A stretch of 33,693 nucleotides of DNA from JACQID01 sp035290885 (GTDB taxonomy: Archaea; Aenigmatarchaeota; Aenigmatarchaeia; GW2011-AR5): assembly GCA_035290885.1 (NCBI GenBank), contig DATDTL010000019.1:1-33693 (forward strand). Direction: 5' to 3'. Shown piece after piece: positions 6,433 through 13,580 of this stretch; positions within the stretch are counted from its first letter, which is position 1; the number at the start of each line of letters is the position of its first letter. The notes under the pieces are model-generated. The model saw only the letters and a program-made list of their open reading frames with translations. It was not told the DNA's origin and ran no database searches. The position numbers and the translations under genes are program-made.

Positions 6433-7236
6433 TTAATTCGTTATTTCGCATGCAACTAATTTTGCCGTTATGGCGGGACGAGGACTGTCCACAAAGTCAA
6501 TGAAAAATGCCGGTGGTTCCAAAAAATATATCTCTCTTGTTTCATTTATTGCCCTTCCTTTTACGTCTTCCGGCGAGTTCGTATATATCGTAGGATCTAC
6601 CAAGTTCCATACCCCGTCGTAATGAACCTCGTTCCATCCATGGAATCCGTACGCGCCTTCTGCTATTGAGCGGAAAACAGGTTGCCCCCTTACAAGTAAA
6701 TTTACTGCCCTTCCTCTTGCCGTATCAGAACGCCCGCCCATCTTATTCACGGAATAATCCAACAGGCATGCAAAATCCCTGCATATTCCGCTCCTACTTC
6801 TGATTATATCGTCCAAGAGGTCTTCTGCTTCTTGGCCGTATCTTATGTTTTGCCGTATTTTCTCCAAAACCCGCATCATATATGCAGGACTGAACTCGGA
6901 ACCCAACTCTCGCAGAAATTCGTCTGTTTCAGCTCTCGTATTATATCTGAAACGCATCATCGGTGCTTTTTGAGAAGGATCGCGCGCTAACCTGTTTTCT
7001 TTCACTCTTATTGCAATAACAAGAGGATTTCTATCAGATACTTCCCCTTCTCCCAATCCTTCGTATGTGTGGCTTTTCTTTGCTAATTTTATCCCGTGCG
7101 TTATCTCTGCATCTTTCAAGAAAGAGGAGGAATCGAACCCATTAGCACCCAATCTGCCTTTATATATCAACGGCTGCTCGTCTTCTCCTACTGGCACGTA
7201 AACCAACTTCATCGCGAAATCGCTGCCATATCTCAT
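6433..7236 (-). CDS. Transglutaminase-like cysteine protease-fold protein
   Basis: 267 aa. The transglutaminase-core triad is visible: C152 in SRSGICRDFACLL, H199 in YGFHGWNEVHYDG and D214 in WNLVDPT. Archaeal and bacterial members of this superfamily are mostly predicted peptidases or amidases. There is no signal peptide or membrane helix, so it should be cytosolic; the substrate is unknown. The only in-frame start with context is ATG 7236, but a TATA-like box at 7314-7321 points to ATG 7292, which opens a 19-codon frame ending in an ATGA overlap with ATG 7236. One missing base would fuse the two (see next entry). Composition is AT-richer than the ATP synthase operon beside it. Confidence 0.82.
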   Translation of the reverse strand: MRYGSDFAMKLVYVPVGEDEQPLIYKGRLGANGFDSSSFLKDAEITHGIKLAKKSHTYEGLGEGEVSDRNPLVIAIRVKENRLARDPSQKAPMMRFRYNTRAETDEFLRELGSEFSPAYMMRVLEKIRQNIRYGQEAEDLLDDIIRSRSGICRDFACLLDYSVNKMGGRSDTARGRAVNLLVRGQPVFRSIAEGAYGFHGWNEVHYDGVWNLVDPTIYTNSPEDVKGRAINETREIYFLEPPAFFIDFVDSPRPAITAKLVACEITN

Positions 7237-7292
7237 TCCCGAGGCGCTAGGTAGCCCTCATCAAACATCAAATTTCCTTTTATGAAACTCAT
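7233..7292 (-). CDS. 19-codon upstream ORF or detached N-terminus of the transglutaminase gene
   Basis: ATG 7292 lies 25-26 bases after a TATA-like TTTTAATA (7314-7321, minus strand), so the transcript probably begins here. The frame reads MSFIKGNLMFDEGYLAPRE and stops at TGA 7233-7235, overlapping the transglutaminase ATG 7236 as ATGA. It is either a translationally coupled leader peptide or the true N-terminus split by one missing base in the short A run before ATG 7236; adding one base would join the frames. Confidence 0.4.
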   Translation of the reverse strand: MSFIKGNLMFDEGYLAPRE

Positions 7293-7376
7293 GTACTAAG
7301 TTCGATGAAAAACTATTAAAATGCCACCACGGCTTAGATATATAATTTAATTAAAATGCAAAATGCGGGTTTGACT

Positions 7377-8003
7377 TCACTTCGCCAGAACCTTCAGCTT
7401 GATTTTCTTGAGGCGGAACGTCGTTTCGCGGTCCATTTCCTCTAAGTGCAGGGCGATGATGCGCTTCTGCTGCTGGAGTTGCGGGATTAGGATGTATTCC
7501 AATGCATTGACTCTTCGCTTAGTCTTTTCTATTTCCATAAGCAGCTTTCGAAGCTTTGTTTCAACTTCAGCGACTTCGAGGGTTTTTTCGAGAAGAATTT
7601 CGTAGTTTTCGGCCATCTCGTCCATGCGCATGGATGCGGACAGCAATCCGTAGCCGCGCTCTTCAAGGGTCTTGCGGATTTTGCCCTTGGCTATCTGTGG
7701 TATCTTCACGCCCATGATATTTTTGACGGAAAGCTCCACGGACGGATGATCCTTGAGGGCAAGCGACAGGCTCTTTATTTCCGTCGTCCCTTCAAGTGCG
7801 GAAACTTCCATCATGGAGCCGTAGGCTTTTTTGTAAAGCTCGTTCAATTCGCTGCGCATATTCTTTGCGTCCTTGAGGACACTGTAAAACTCTATTATCA
7901 GGCCGTCCCTCTTTTTCTTCAGAAGCTTATGGCCCGAGTCCGCGAGCTTTATCCTGCTCTTGACGTTCTGGAGCTCGGCTCTTGTCGGGTTGATGTTCTG
8001 CAT
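7377..8003 (-). CDS. atpD: A-type ATP synthase subunit D
   Basis: 208 aa. Subunit D is the long antiparallel coiled coil of the central stalk that transmits rotation between the A3B3 head and the membrane ring. The opening (INPTRAELQNVKSRIKLADSGHKLLKKKRD) and the C-terminal helix (KTKRRVNALEYILIPQLQQQ) are family signatures. The frame is open further upstream, but ATG 8003 is chosen because it follows the atpB stop by one base and matches the family N-terminus. It is the last gene of the operon; no subunit G gene follows, which is usual outside some methanogens. Confidence 0.95.
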   Translation of the reverse strand: MQNINPTRAELQNVKSRIKLADSGHKLLKKKRDGLIIEFYSVLKDAKNMRSELNELYKKAYGSMMEVSALEGTTEIKSLSLALKDHPSVELSVKNIMGVKIPQIAKGKIRKTLEERGYGLLSASMRMDEMAENYEILLEKTLEVAEVETKLRKLLMEIEKTKRRVNALEYILIPQLQQQKRIIALHLEEMDRETTFRLKKIKLKVLAK

Positions 8004-8004
8004 A

Positions 8005-9378
8005 TCACTTTCCCTTGTAATACTTCTGCTTGAGTTCCGGCGATATCCTTGTAAGCTCGTCTTCCGGCAGCTGCGAGAGAATCTCCCATGCGATGTCCAG
8101 AGTCCTTTCAATGCTCCGGTCTTCGTCATGGCCTTGGCTAACGAATTTTTCCTCGAACGCATCGGCAAATTTCAACAGTCGCCTGTCCCGCTCAGACAAT
8201 GCCTCTTCGCCTACAACGGCAGAGAGGCTTCGAAGGTCGCGGCCTTGGGCGTAGCAGGCGTAAAGCTGGTCGGACACGTTCTTGTGATCCTCCCTTGTCT
8301 TGCCCTTGCCTATGCCAAGGTTCATGAGCCTTGAGAGGCACGGCATCACATCTATTGGCGGGAATATGCCCTTCCTGCTAAGGTCCCGGCCAAGCTGTAT
8401 CTGGCCCTCGGTTATGTAGCCGGTAAGATCTGGTATAGGATGCGTCTTGTCGTCGCCAGGCATCGTCAGTATAGGCAGCTGCGTTATGCTTCCTTTCCTG
8501 CCCTTGATGATGCCTGCGCGCTCGTATATGGATGCAAGGTCCGTGTACATATATCCAGGATAGCCACGCCTTGCAGGAATCTCGTTTCTTGCCGAGGAAA
8601 TCTGCCGCAGCGCCTCGCAGTAATTCGTCATATCCGTAAGTATCACCAGCACGTGCATGTCCTTCTTGTACGCGAGATATTCCGCTGCAGTCAGCGCCAT
8701 TCTCGGGGTTATGAGCCGCTCGGTCGCCGGGTCGTCCGCAAGGTTGAGGAATACTATGGCGCGCTCTATTGCGCCGGTTTCCTCAAAGCTTTTCATGAAC
8801 TTCCTCGATTCCTCGCTTGTTATGCCCATTGCGGCAAAGACTATTGCGAAGTTCTCCTCCTTGCCAACGACTTTTGCCTGCCTTGCTATCTGCAGGGCTA
8901 TGTCGTTGTGCGGCAGCCCTGCGCCAGAGAATATGGGAAGCTTCTGCCCCCTTACCAGCGTGTTCATGCCGTCTATCGTGGATATGCCTGTTTGTATGAA
9001 ATCCTGAGGAGACGCCCGGGAGTAAGGATTCATGGCAGCTCCTGTTACTTCTATCTCATCCTCGGGAATTATCTCGGGGCCGCCGTCAATGGGATTGCCA
9101 AAGCCGTCAAGCACGCGTCCCAGCATATCCTCGCTGACCTTGGCCTTTATAACGTCGCCAAGGAAGCGCACCGATGCGCCCCTATCCATGCCGGTCGTCC
9201 CTTCAAAAACCTGCACGGTGACCGCGTCCTTTGACGTGTCCAGCACCTGGCCGAGGCGCTTCTCGCCGTTTGGCAGGGTTATGTTCACGAGTTCGCCGTA
9301 GCCGACCTCGTGCGTTTTTTCCACGAAAATCAGCGGCCCTGCTATCCTGTTGATCGTCTTGTAGTCCTTAAGCAGCAT
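8005..9378 (-). CDS. atpB: A-type ATP synthase subunit B
   Basis: 457 aa, the regulatory, non-catalytic nucleotide-binding subunit alternating with A in the head. It opens with KTINRIAGPLIFVE, contains the core SGAGLPHNDIALQIARQAKV in place of a full P-loop (normal for B), the FLNLADDPATERLITPRMAL segment and GRKGSITQLPILTMPGDD-HPIPDLTGYITEGQI. Full length for the family. Its start overlaps the end of atpA by 11 bases, so translation is probably coupled. Confidence 0.97.
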   Translation of the reverse strand: MLLKDYKTINRIAGPLIFVEKTHEVGYGELVNITLPNGEKRLGQVLDTSKDAVTVQVFEGTTGMDRGASVRFLGDVIKAKVSEDMLGRVLDGFGNPIDGGPEIIPEDEIEVTGAAMNPYSRASPQDFIQTGISTIDGMNTLVRGQKLPIFSGAGLPHNDIALQIARQAKVVGKEENFAIVFAAMGITSEESRKFMKSFEETGAIERAIVFLNLADDPATERLITPRMALTAAEYLAYKKDMHVLVILTDMTNYCEALRQISSARNEIPARRGYPGYMYTDLASIYERAGIIKGRKGSITQLPILTMPGDDKTHPIPDLTGYITEGQIQLGRDLSRKGIFPPIDVMPCLSRLMNLGIGKGKTREDHKNVSDQLYACYAQGRDLRSLSAVVGEEALSERDRRLLKFADAFEEKFVSQGHDEDRSIERTLDIAWEILSQLPEDELTRISPELKQKYYKGK

Positions 9379-11095
9379 TTTTCCTCACCATCTCGCTTAT
9401 TTCATTCTCTATGCCGGCATCGGCCTCGTCCAATATCTTAGCGTACTCCTTGTAGAATTTGGCGTCGGCTATCCTGCCGCGGGACTTCACCGACAGTATG
9501 TCCCTTGCGCTAATGCCGGCTTCTATTGCGGCACGGGCTTTTTCGTCAAACATAAGTATTGACTGGAGTATCCTCATGCTCTTGGCCGGGGCGCAATAGC
9601 TGTCTACGTCGTGGAAAGCGTTCTGTTGCAGGAAGAACTCCCTTATGACCCTAGCGATTTCCATGGTCATCTGCTCTTTCTCCGGCAGCGCGTCCGAGCC
9701 GATTAACTGGACGATTTCCTGCAGCCTTTGCTCCTCGGCAAGTATCCTTTTTATTTTGCCTATGACGGCGCTCCATTCAGGCGCGACGTTTTCGTTGTAC
9801 CAAGACGCAAGCGAGCTTTCGTACTGGCTGTAAGAGGTTGTCCAGTTTATGGAAGGGAAGTGCCGCCTGTTCGCAAGCGCAGCATCCAGAGCCCAGAACG
9901 CCTTGGTTATCCTTTGCGTTGACTGGGTCACGGGCTCCGAGAAGTCGCCGCCCGGCGGCGACACGGCGCCGATTATGCTTATGGATCCCATGCCGCCGTT
10001 AAGCAGCACGGCTTTTCCTGCGCGCTCATAGAATTCAGAGAGCCTTGCAGACAGGTAAGCGGGATACCCTTCCTCGCCGGGCATTTCCTCCATTCTTGAA
10101 GAGATTTCTCGCATGGCTTCCGCCCATCGCGACGTGGAGTCCGCCATCACAGCCACGTCATAGCCCATGTCCCTGTAATATTCGGCTATGGTTATGCCCG
10201 TGTAAATGGAAGCCTCCCTTGCAGCCACCGGCATATTGCTTGTGTTGGCTATCAGCGTCGTCCTCTCCATGAGCGGATTGCCGGACTTCGGGTCTATCAA
10301 CTGCGGGAATTCAACGAGAACTTCAGTCATCTCGTTTCCCCGCTCGCCGCATCCGACGTAAACTATTATGTCGGCATCGCTCCACTTGGCAAGACTCTGC
10401 TGGGTCACTGTTTTTCCGGCGCCGAACGGCCCCGGTATAGATGCAGTCCCGCCCTTGGCCAGCGGGAAAAGCGAATCAAGTATCCTTATGCCTGTTATCA
10501 GCGGGGTGTCCGGCACGAGCTTTTCCTTGACCCTTCGCGCGGCACGGATGGGCCAGCGCTGCATCAAAGAAATTTCCTTCTCGCCGATTTTGGCAACGGT
10601 CTCTTCAACGGTGTACGAGCCTTCCTTTATTTCTTCAACCTTGCCGGCAAAAGGCGAAAGCACCCTGTGCTCTATGGTGTTTGTTTCCTTGACAGTGCCG
10701 AGAATTTCGCCTTCTCCAACTTCCTGCCCTTTCTTCACGGACGGAACGAATTTCCACTTCTTCTTTCTGTCCAACGAACTGACTGTCGCGCCTCTTTTTA
10801 TAAAGTCGCCCATGACCTTCTGCAATTCGGGCAGCGGCCTTTGAATGCCATCGTAAATATTGTTGAGTATTCCGGGTCCAAGTTCCACCATGAGCGGCAT
10901 TCCCGTCGTTTCTACCGGTTCGCCCGGCGCGATGCCGGACGTGTCCTCGTAGACCTGTATCACGGCCCTGTTGCCGTTTATCTCTATAACCTCGCCCACG
11001 AGCTTTTCTTTTCCCACCCGCACGACGTCGTACATCCTTGCGTCCAGCCCTTCGGCCGTAACCACCGGACCGGATACTCTATGTATTGTTGCCAT
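9368..11095 (-). CDS. atpA: A-type ATP synthase catalytic subunit A
   Basis: 575 aa. The catalytic subunit; makes ATP from ADP and phosphate using the ion gradient. P-loop GPFGAGKT at 222-229; the family-specific insert (about 110-190, including SPFAGKVEEIKEG) is present, distinguishing it from F-type beta. YVGCGERGNEMTEVL and the GAVSPPGGDFSEPVTQ-TQRI region are intact. No intein interrupts it, though archaeal A subunits sometimes carry one at the P-loop. A 54-base gap separates it from atpF. Confidence 0.98.
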   Translation of the reverse strand: MATIHRVSGPVVTAEGLDARMYDVVRVGKEKLVGEVIEINGNRAVIQVYEDTSGIAPGEPVETTGMPLMVELGPGILNNIYDGIQRPLPELQKVMGDFIKRGATVSSLDRKKKWKFVPSVKKGQEVGEGEILGTVKETNTIEHRVLSPFAGKVEEIKEGSYTVEETVAKIGEKEISLMQRWPIRAARRVKEKLVPDTPLITGIRILDSLFPLAKGGTASIPGPFGAGKTVTQQSLAKWSDADIIVYVGCGERGNEMTEVLVEFPQLIDPKSGNPLMERTTLIANTSNMPVAAREASIYTGITIAEYYRDMGYDVAVMADSTSRWAEAMREISSRMEEMPGEEGYPAYLSARLSEFYERAGKAVLLNGGMGSISIIGAVSPPGGDFSEPVTQSTQRITKAFWALDAALANRRHFPSINWTTSYSQYESSLASWYNENVAPEWSAVIGKIKRILAEEQRLQEIVQLIGSDALPEKEQMTMEIARVIREFFLQQNAFHDVDSYCAPAKSMRILQSILMFDEKARAAIEAGISARDILSVKSRGRIADAKFYKEYAKILDEADAGIENEISEMVRKNAA

Positions 11096-11149
11096 TTGAT
11101 CACATCCTTTTTCTTATTTCCACAGTTAATTCGACAAAAATATCCAAAT

Positions 11150-11671
11150 TTAAACTCCTACTACGTCTTTAACGGTTATAACCCAAGTATCAAGTAAGTT
11201 TTTGGGATTTTCTGGATCTGATACAGGAATGCCTTTTAACTGTAGTTCTTTGCTCTTTTTTGTAACCTCAACGTATGTTCCCTCAAATATTAATGTATTG
11301 CCTTCTTTCCTTTCCCTCAATGTTACGTCTTTATTGTGAGAGACTTTAGACACTGTAGTTTCCTTTCCTTCTATCTTCCACAGGTCTATTCCCAGTGAAC
11401 GTTTTATCATCATCCTAAGGTTCTCTTCCGCGCCGACGTCGTGCGACAGTATGACGAAGGTCGGCTTCACTGTAGTGTTCACGATTTCCCTCATCCTTGG
11501 ATTAAGCATGTCGTAAACGGTTTTATTTGTTATCACCACGGCATTATCTGCGGCTACCGCGTCCTCAACGGCCTTGCCTGCGCTGTCCTTGTCCACGACG
11601 CGCGCCCTGCTTATGCCGGCTATGTTGAAGCCCGCCACAAAATGCTCGTCACCTATTACCGATATGTTCAT
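11150..11671 (-). CDS. atpF: A-type ATP synthase subunit F with a C-terminal extension
   Basis: 173 aa. Residues 1-99 are a normal subunit F: ISVIGDEHFVAGFNIAGI, a Rossmann-like fold, and the C-terminal ENLRMMIKRSLGIDLWK helix that contacts the head. F binds the central stalk with D and regulates ATP hydrolysis. Subunit F normally ends here, near 100 residues. About 74 further residues follow (including VTLRERKEGNTLIFEGTYVE), polar and probably beta-rich, of no recognised family. The DNA for the extension has about 36% G+C (11161-11340) against about 50% for the F part (11401-11580). Start abuts the atpC stop. Confidence 0.9.
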   Translation of the reverse strand: MNISVIGDEHFVAGFNIAGISRARVVDKDSAGKAVEDAVAADNAVVITNKTVYDMLNPRMREIVNTTVKPTFVILSHDVGAEENLRMMIKRSLGIDLWKIEGKETTVSKVSHNKDVTLRERKEGNTLIFEGTYVEVTKKSKELQLKGIPVSDPENPKNLLDTWVITVKDVVGV

Positions 11672-12655
11672 TTATTCCACCAGAGTCTCCTCAACAAAAC
11701 TTTCTGAAAGGCCCGTCATCTTGGCGTTGACCAAGAGCCGTATGTTCCTTACCTCGGCTTCTTTTCTTATCATGTAACCGAAAACCGGCGATACGGAGAG
11801 CGGCTGCCTGCGCATCATTGCAGCCGCGCTCCTTAACAGCATCCTCTCTGCGTTGTTTTCCAGCTGCGTTCTTTTTGCCCTTACCCCTTGGGCAAGCGCC
11901 GCGTTGTTTTTTTCAAGAAGGGCAAGCGCCGCGTTGTAATCATGCTGAAGCAGCTTGGAAGCCAGAGCCGAAGGCGCGCCTATAATGAACTTTGATATCG
12001 CTTCAGCCGGCATGCCATGATGCTTCATGCGCATTATGTTCCTGACATTGATAAGTTCGCTCATCAAAGAGAAGAATTTTTTTACATCCTTGCTTGCGCC
12101 GGCAAGCCTTGCAAGCCTTGCGTAGTAATGCCTGTCTATCTCGTTTTCTAGGGAAGCCGTATCTTTTTCCCTTATATGTCTTGATATAACCTCTGCCTTG
12201 ATGCCCGTTATTCTTGCTATGGCGCTGCATGCGGATTCTGCGCTTTTTGCCGACCTTGTGCAAAAGGCGAGCGTAGTCGGAGTCACGGGCACTATTCCGT
12301 ATTTCATGTCCTCGTCTGAAAGGCCGTTCACGACCTTCCTTGCCACGAGCTTCAGGTTGGCGTACACCCACTTGTCGGCATAAAGCGATATGACGTTCCT
12401 TGCGCTCTTCTTGTTCGCTATGCGTATCAGCTTGTTCACAGCGCCGGCTATGCTGGCATTCAGCGCCATGTTTATCAGCTCAGCTCCCTTGTAAAGCGCG
12501 CCTAAGCTTGCTATTTCCGCGCCGTATTGGCCGGTTTCCAGCGAACGTATCATCTCGTGCAACCCCATCCTTTTCATCTTGGCGTAGTCCTCCCTTGAAA
12601 GGAGGAACGACCTCATGACTCCTGCCCGCGCGACCGCATACGAATGCGTTTCCAT
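11672..12655 (-). CDS. atpC: A-type ATP synthase subunit C
   Basis: 327 aa, a mostly helical funnel-shaped subunit (homologue of V-ATPase subunit d) that couples the central stalk to the membrane K ring. It begins SYAVARAGVMRSFLLSREDYAKM, typical of the family, and carries the repeated helical pattern including FFSLMSELINVRNIMRMKHHG and VFGYMIRKEAEVRNIRLLV. The start follows the atpE stop directly with no gap. Confidence 0.93.
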   Translation of the reverse strand: METHSYAVARAGVMRSFLLSREDYAKMKRMGLHEMIRSLETGQYGAEIASLGALYKGAELINMALNASIAGAVNKLIRIANKKSARNVISLYADKWVYANLKLVARKVVNGLSDEDMKYGIVPVTPTTLAFCTRSAKSAESACSAIARITGIKAEVISRHIREKDTASLENEIDRHYYARLARLAGASKDVKKFFSLMSELINVRNIMRMKHHGMPAEAISKFIIGAPSALASKLLQHDYNAALALLEKNNAALAQGVRAKRTQLENNAERMLLRSAAAMMRRQPLSVSPVFGYMIRKEAEVRNIRLLVNAKMTGLSESFVEETLVE

Positions 12656-13201
12656 TCAATCACCAAAAAGCGCGTTAGAGACGCCCTTGAGCGTCCGTTG
12701 CCTGAGCAAACTGCGCAGCGTTTCCATGCTCAGGTCCACGGACTCGCTGCCTTTTTCCAGTATCACGCCACCGTCCATGTTCTTCGCGCGGACGTCCTTG
12801 CAAAGCTTCTTCGCCGCGCCAGCGTCTTTTGCATTAACGTAAATCCTATCCGCGCCACCGAGCTTGGCCTTGCCGGCTTCAAAAAGCGTGGCGAGAAGAT
12901 CCTCCCTGCCTATTTCCTTGTCCATCTCGGAGAAGAAGTTGTCGTATACCGAATCTATTGCCTTTTTCTTCTCATCCAGCACCTGTTTTTTCATCATGAT
13001 GCGGGCCGAGGCTATTTCCCTGGTTTCTAGGCGCGCTATATCGGCGTCAGTCCTGTTCCTTATTATTTCCTTTTCCAATTTTGCTTTTTTTTTCTCCTCA
13101 TCGGCTACCGCGCGTTCTTCCTCGCGGGCAGACTGACGTATGGCTTGGGCTTTCTTTTCCGCCTCGCCCAGTATTCCCGAAGCCATCTCTTCAATTCCCA
13201 T
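12656..13201 (-). CDS. atpE: A-type ATP synthase subunit E
   Basis: 181 aa. With H it forms the peripheral stalks that hold the head still. The N-terminal 90 residues form a long charged coiled coil (ILGEAEKKAQAIRQSAREEE and on); the C-terminal half is a globular domain ending VDLSMETLRSLLRQRTLKGV, the usual E-subunit signature. Length is normal (180-200 aa). The start is 43 bases after atpK. Confidence 0.92.
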   Translation of the reverse strand: MGIEEMASGILGEAEKKAQAIRQSAREEERAVADEEKKKAKLEKEIIRNRTDADIARLETREIASARIMMKKQVLDEKKKAIDSVYDNFFSEMDKEIGREDLLATLFEAGKAKLGGADRIYVNAKDAGAAKKLCKDVRAKNMDGGVILEKGSESVDLSMETLRSLLRQRTLKGVSNALFGD

Positions 13202-13244
13202 TTATATAGCACCAAACGGATTCGAAAGCGTAAAAAAATAAAAT

Positions 13245-13457
13245 TTACGCCAATATCTGCAAAGCCACTACCAAGCCGAATATTACCAGAGTTTCCGGTA
13301 TTACGGTCAGAATAAGGCCCTTGGTAAAGAGCTGCTCCTTTTCCGCCATTGCGCCCACCGCAGCGGCCCCTATCTCCTTTTCCGCATAAGCCGCTGCCAT
13401 GGCCGTAAGCCCTATGGCCAATCCTGCACCCAATGCTGTCATTCCTTCCACTGCCAT
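13245..13457 (-). CDS. atpK: A-type ATP synthase proteolipid subunit K (rotor ring)
   Basis: 70 aa, one two-helix hairpin, so the small 8-kDa type of ring subunit. Helix 1 contains GAGLAIGLTAMAAAYAEKEI; helix 2 carries the ion-binding glutamate E55 in VIPETLVIFGLV. Whether the coupling ion is proton or sodium cannot be settled by eye. A clear Shine-Dalgarno (GAGGTG, seven bases before ATG 13457) gives strong internal initiation, fitting the need for many K copies per enzyme. The 123-base gap upstream contains two hairpins. Confidence 0.95.
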   Translation of the reverse strand: MAVEGMTALGAGLAIGLTAMAAAYAEKEIGAAAVGAMAEKEQLFTKGLILTVIPETLVIFGLVVALQILA

Positions 13458-13488
13458 TCAAATACACCTCTTTTAGTTATATAACATC

Positions 13489-13548
13489 GGGCATAAATAT
13501 TAGAGATATTAAATGCCCGTGCTATATGCGAAAGGCACTAAATGCCTT
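13489..13548 (-). other. Two hairpins in the atpI-atpK gap
   Basis: Stems 13489-13494 with 13513-13518 (GGGCAT/ATGCCC) and 13532-13537 with 13543-13548 (AAGGCA/TGCCTT) lie in the transcribed gap between subunit I and the highly needed subunit K. Neither is followed by a T run in the operon direction, so they look more like RNA processing or stability elements than terminators. Confidence 0.45.
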
Positions 13549-13580
13549 CATATTATATCCTTTCACTATAGTCATGAGCA

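Noticed and set aside
7120..7160. tRNA-like T-arm sequence on the minus strand (GGGTTCGATTCC)
   Set aside because: It lies inside the transglutaminase frame, and no matching acceptor or anticodon stem can be built around it.
8440..9234. 264-codon plus-strand ORF
   Set aside because: Antisense shadow of atpB, whose frame, motifs and operon position are certain.
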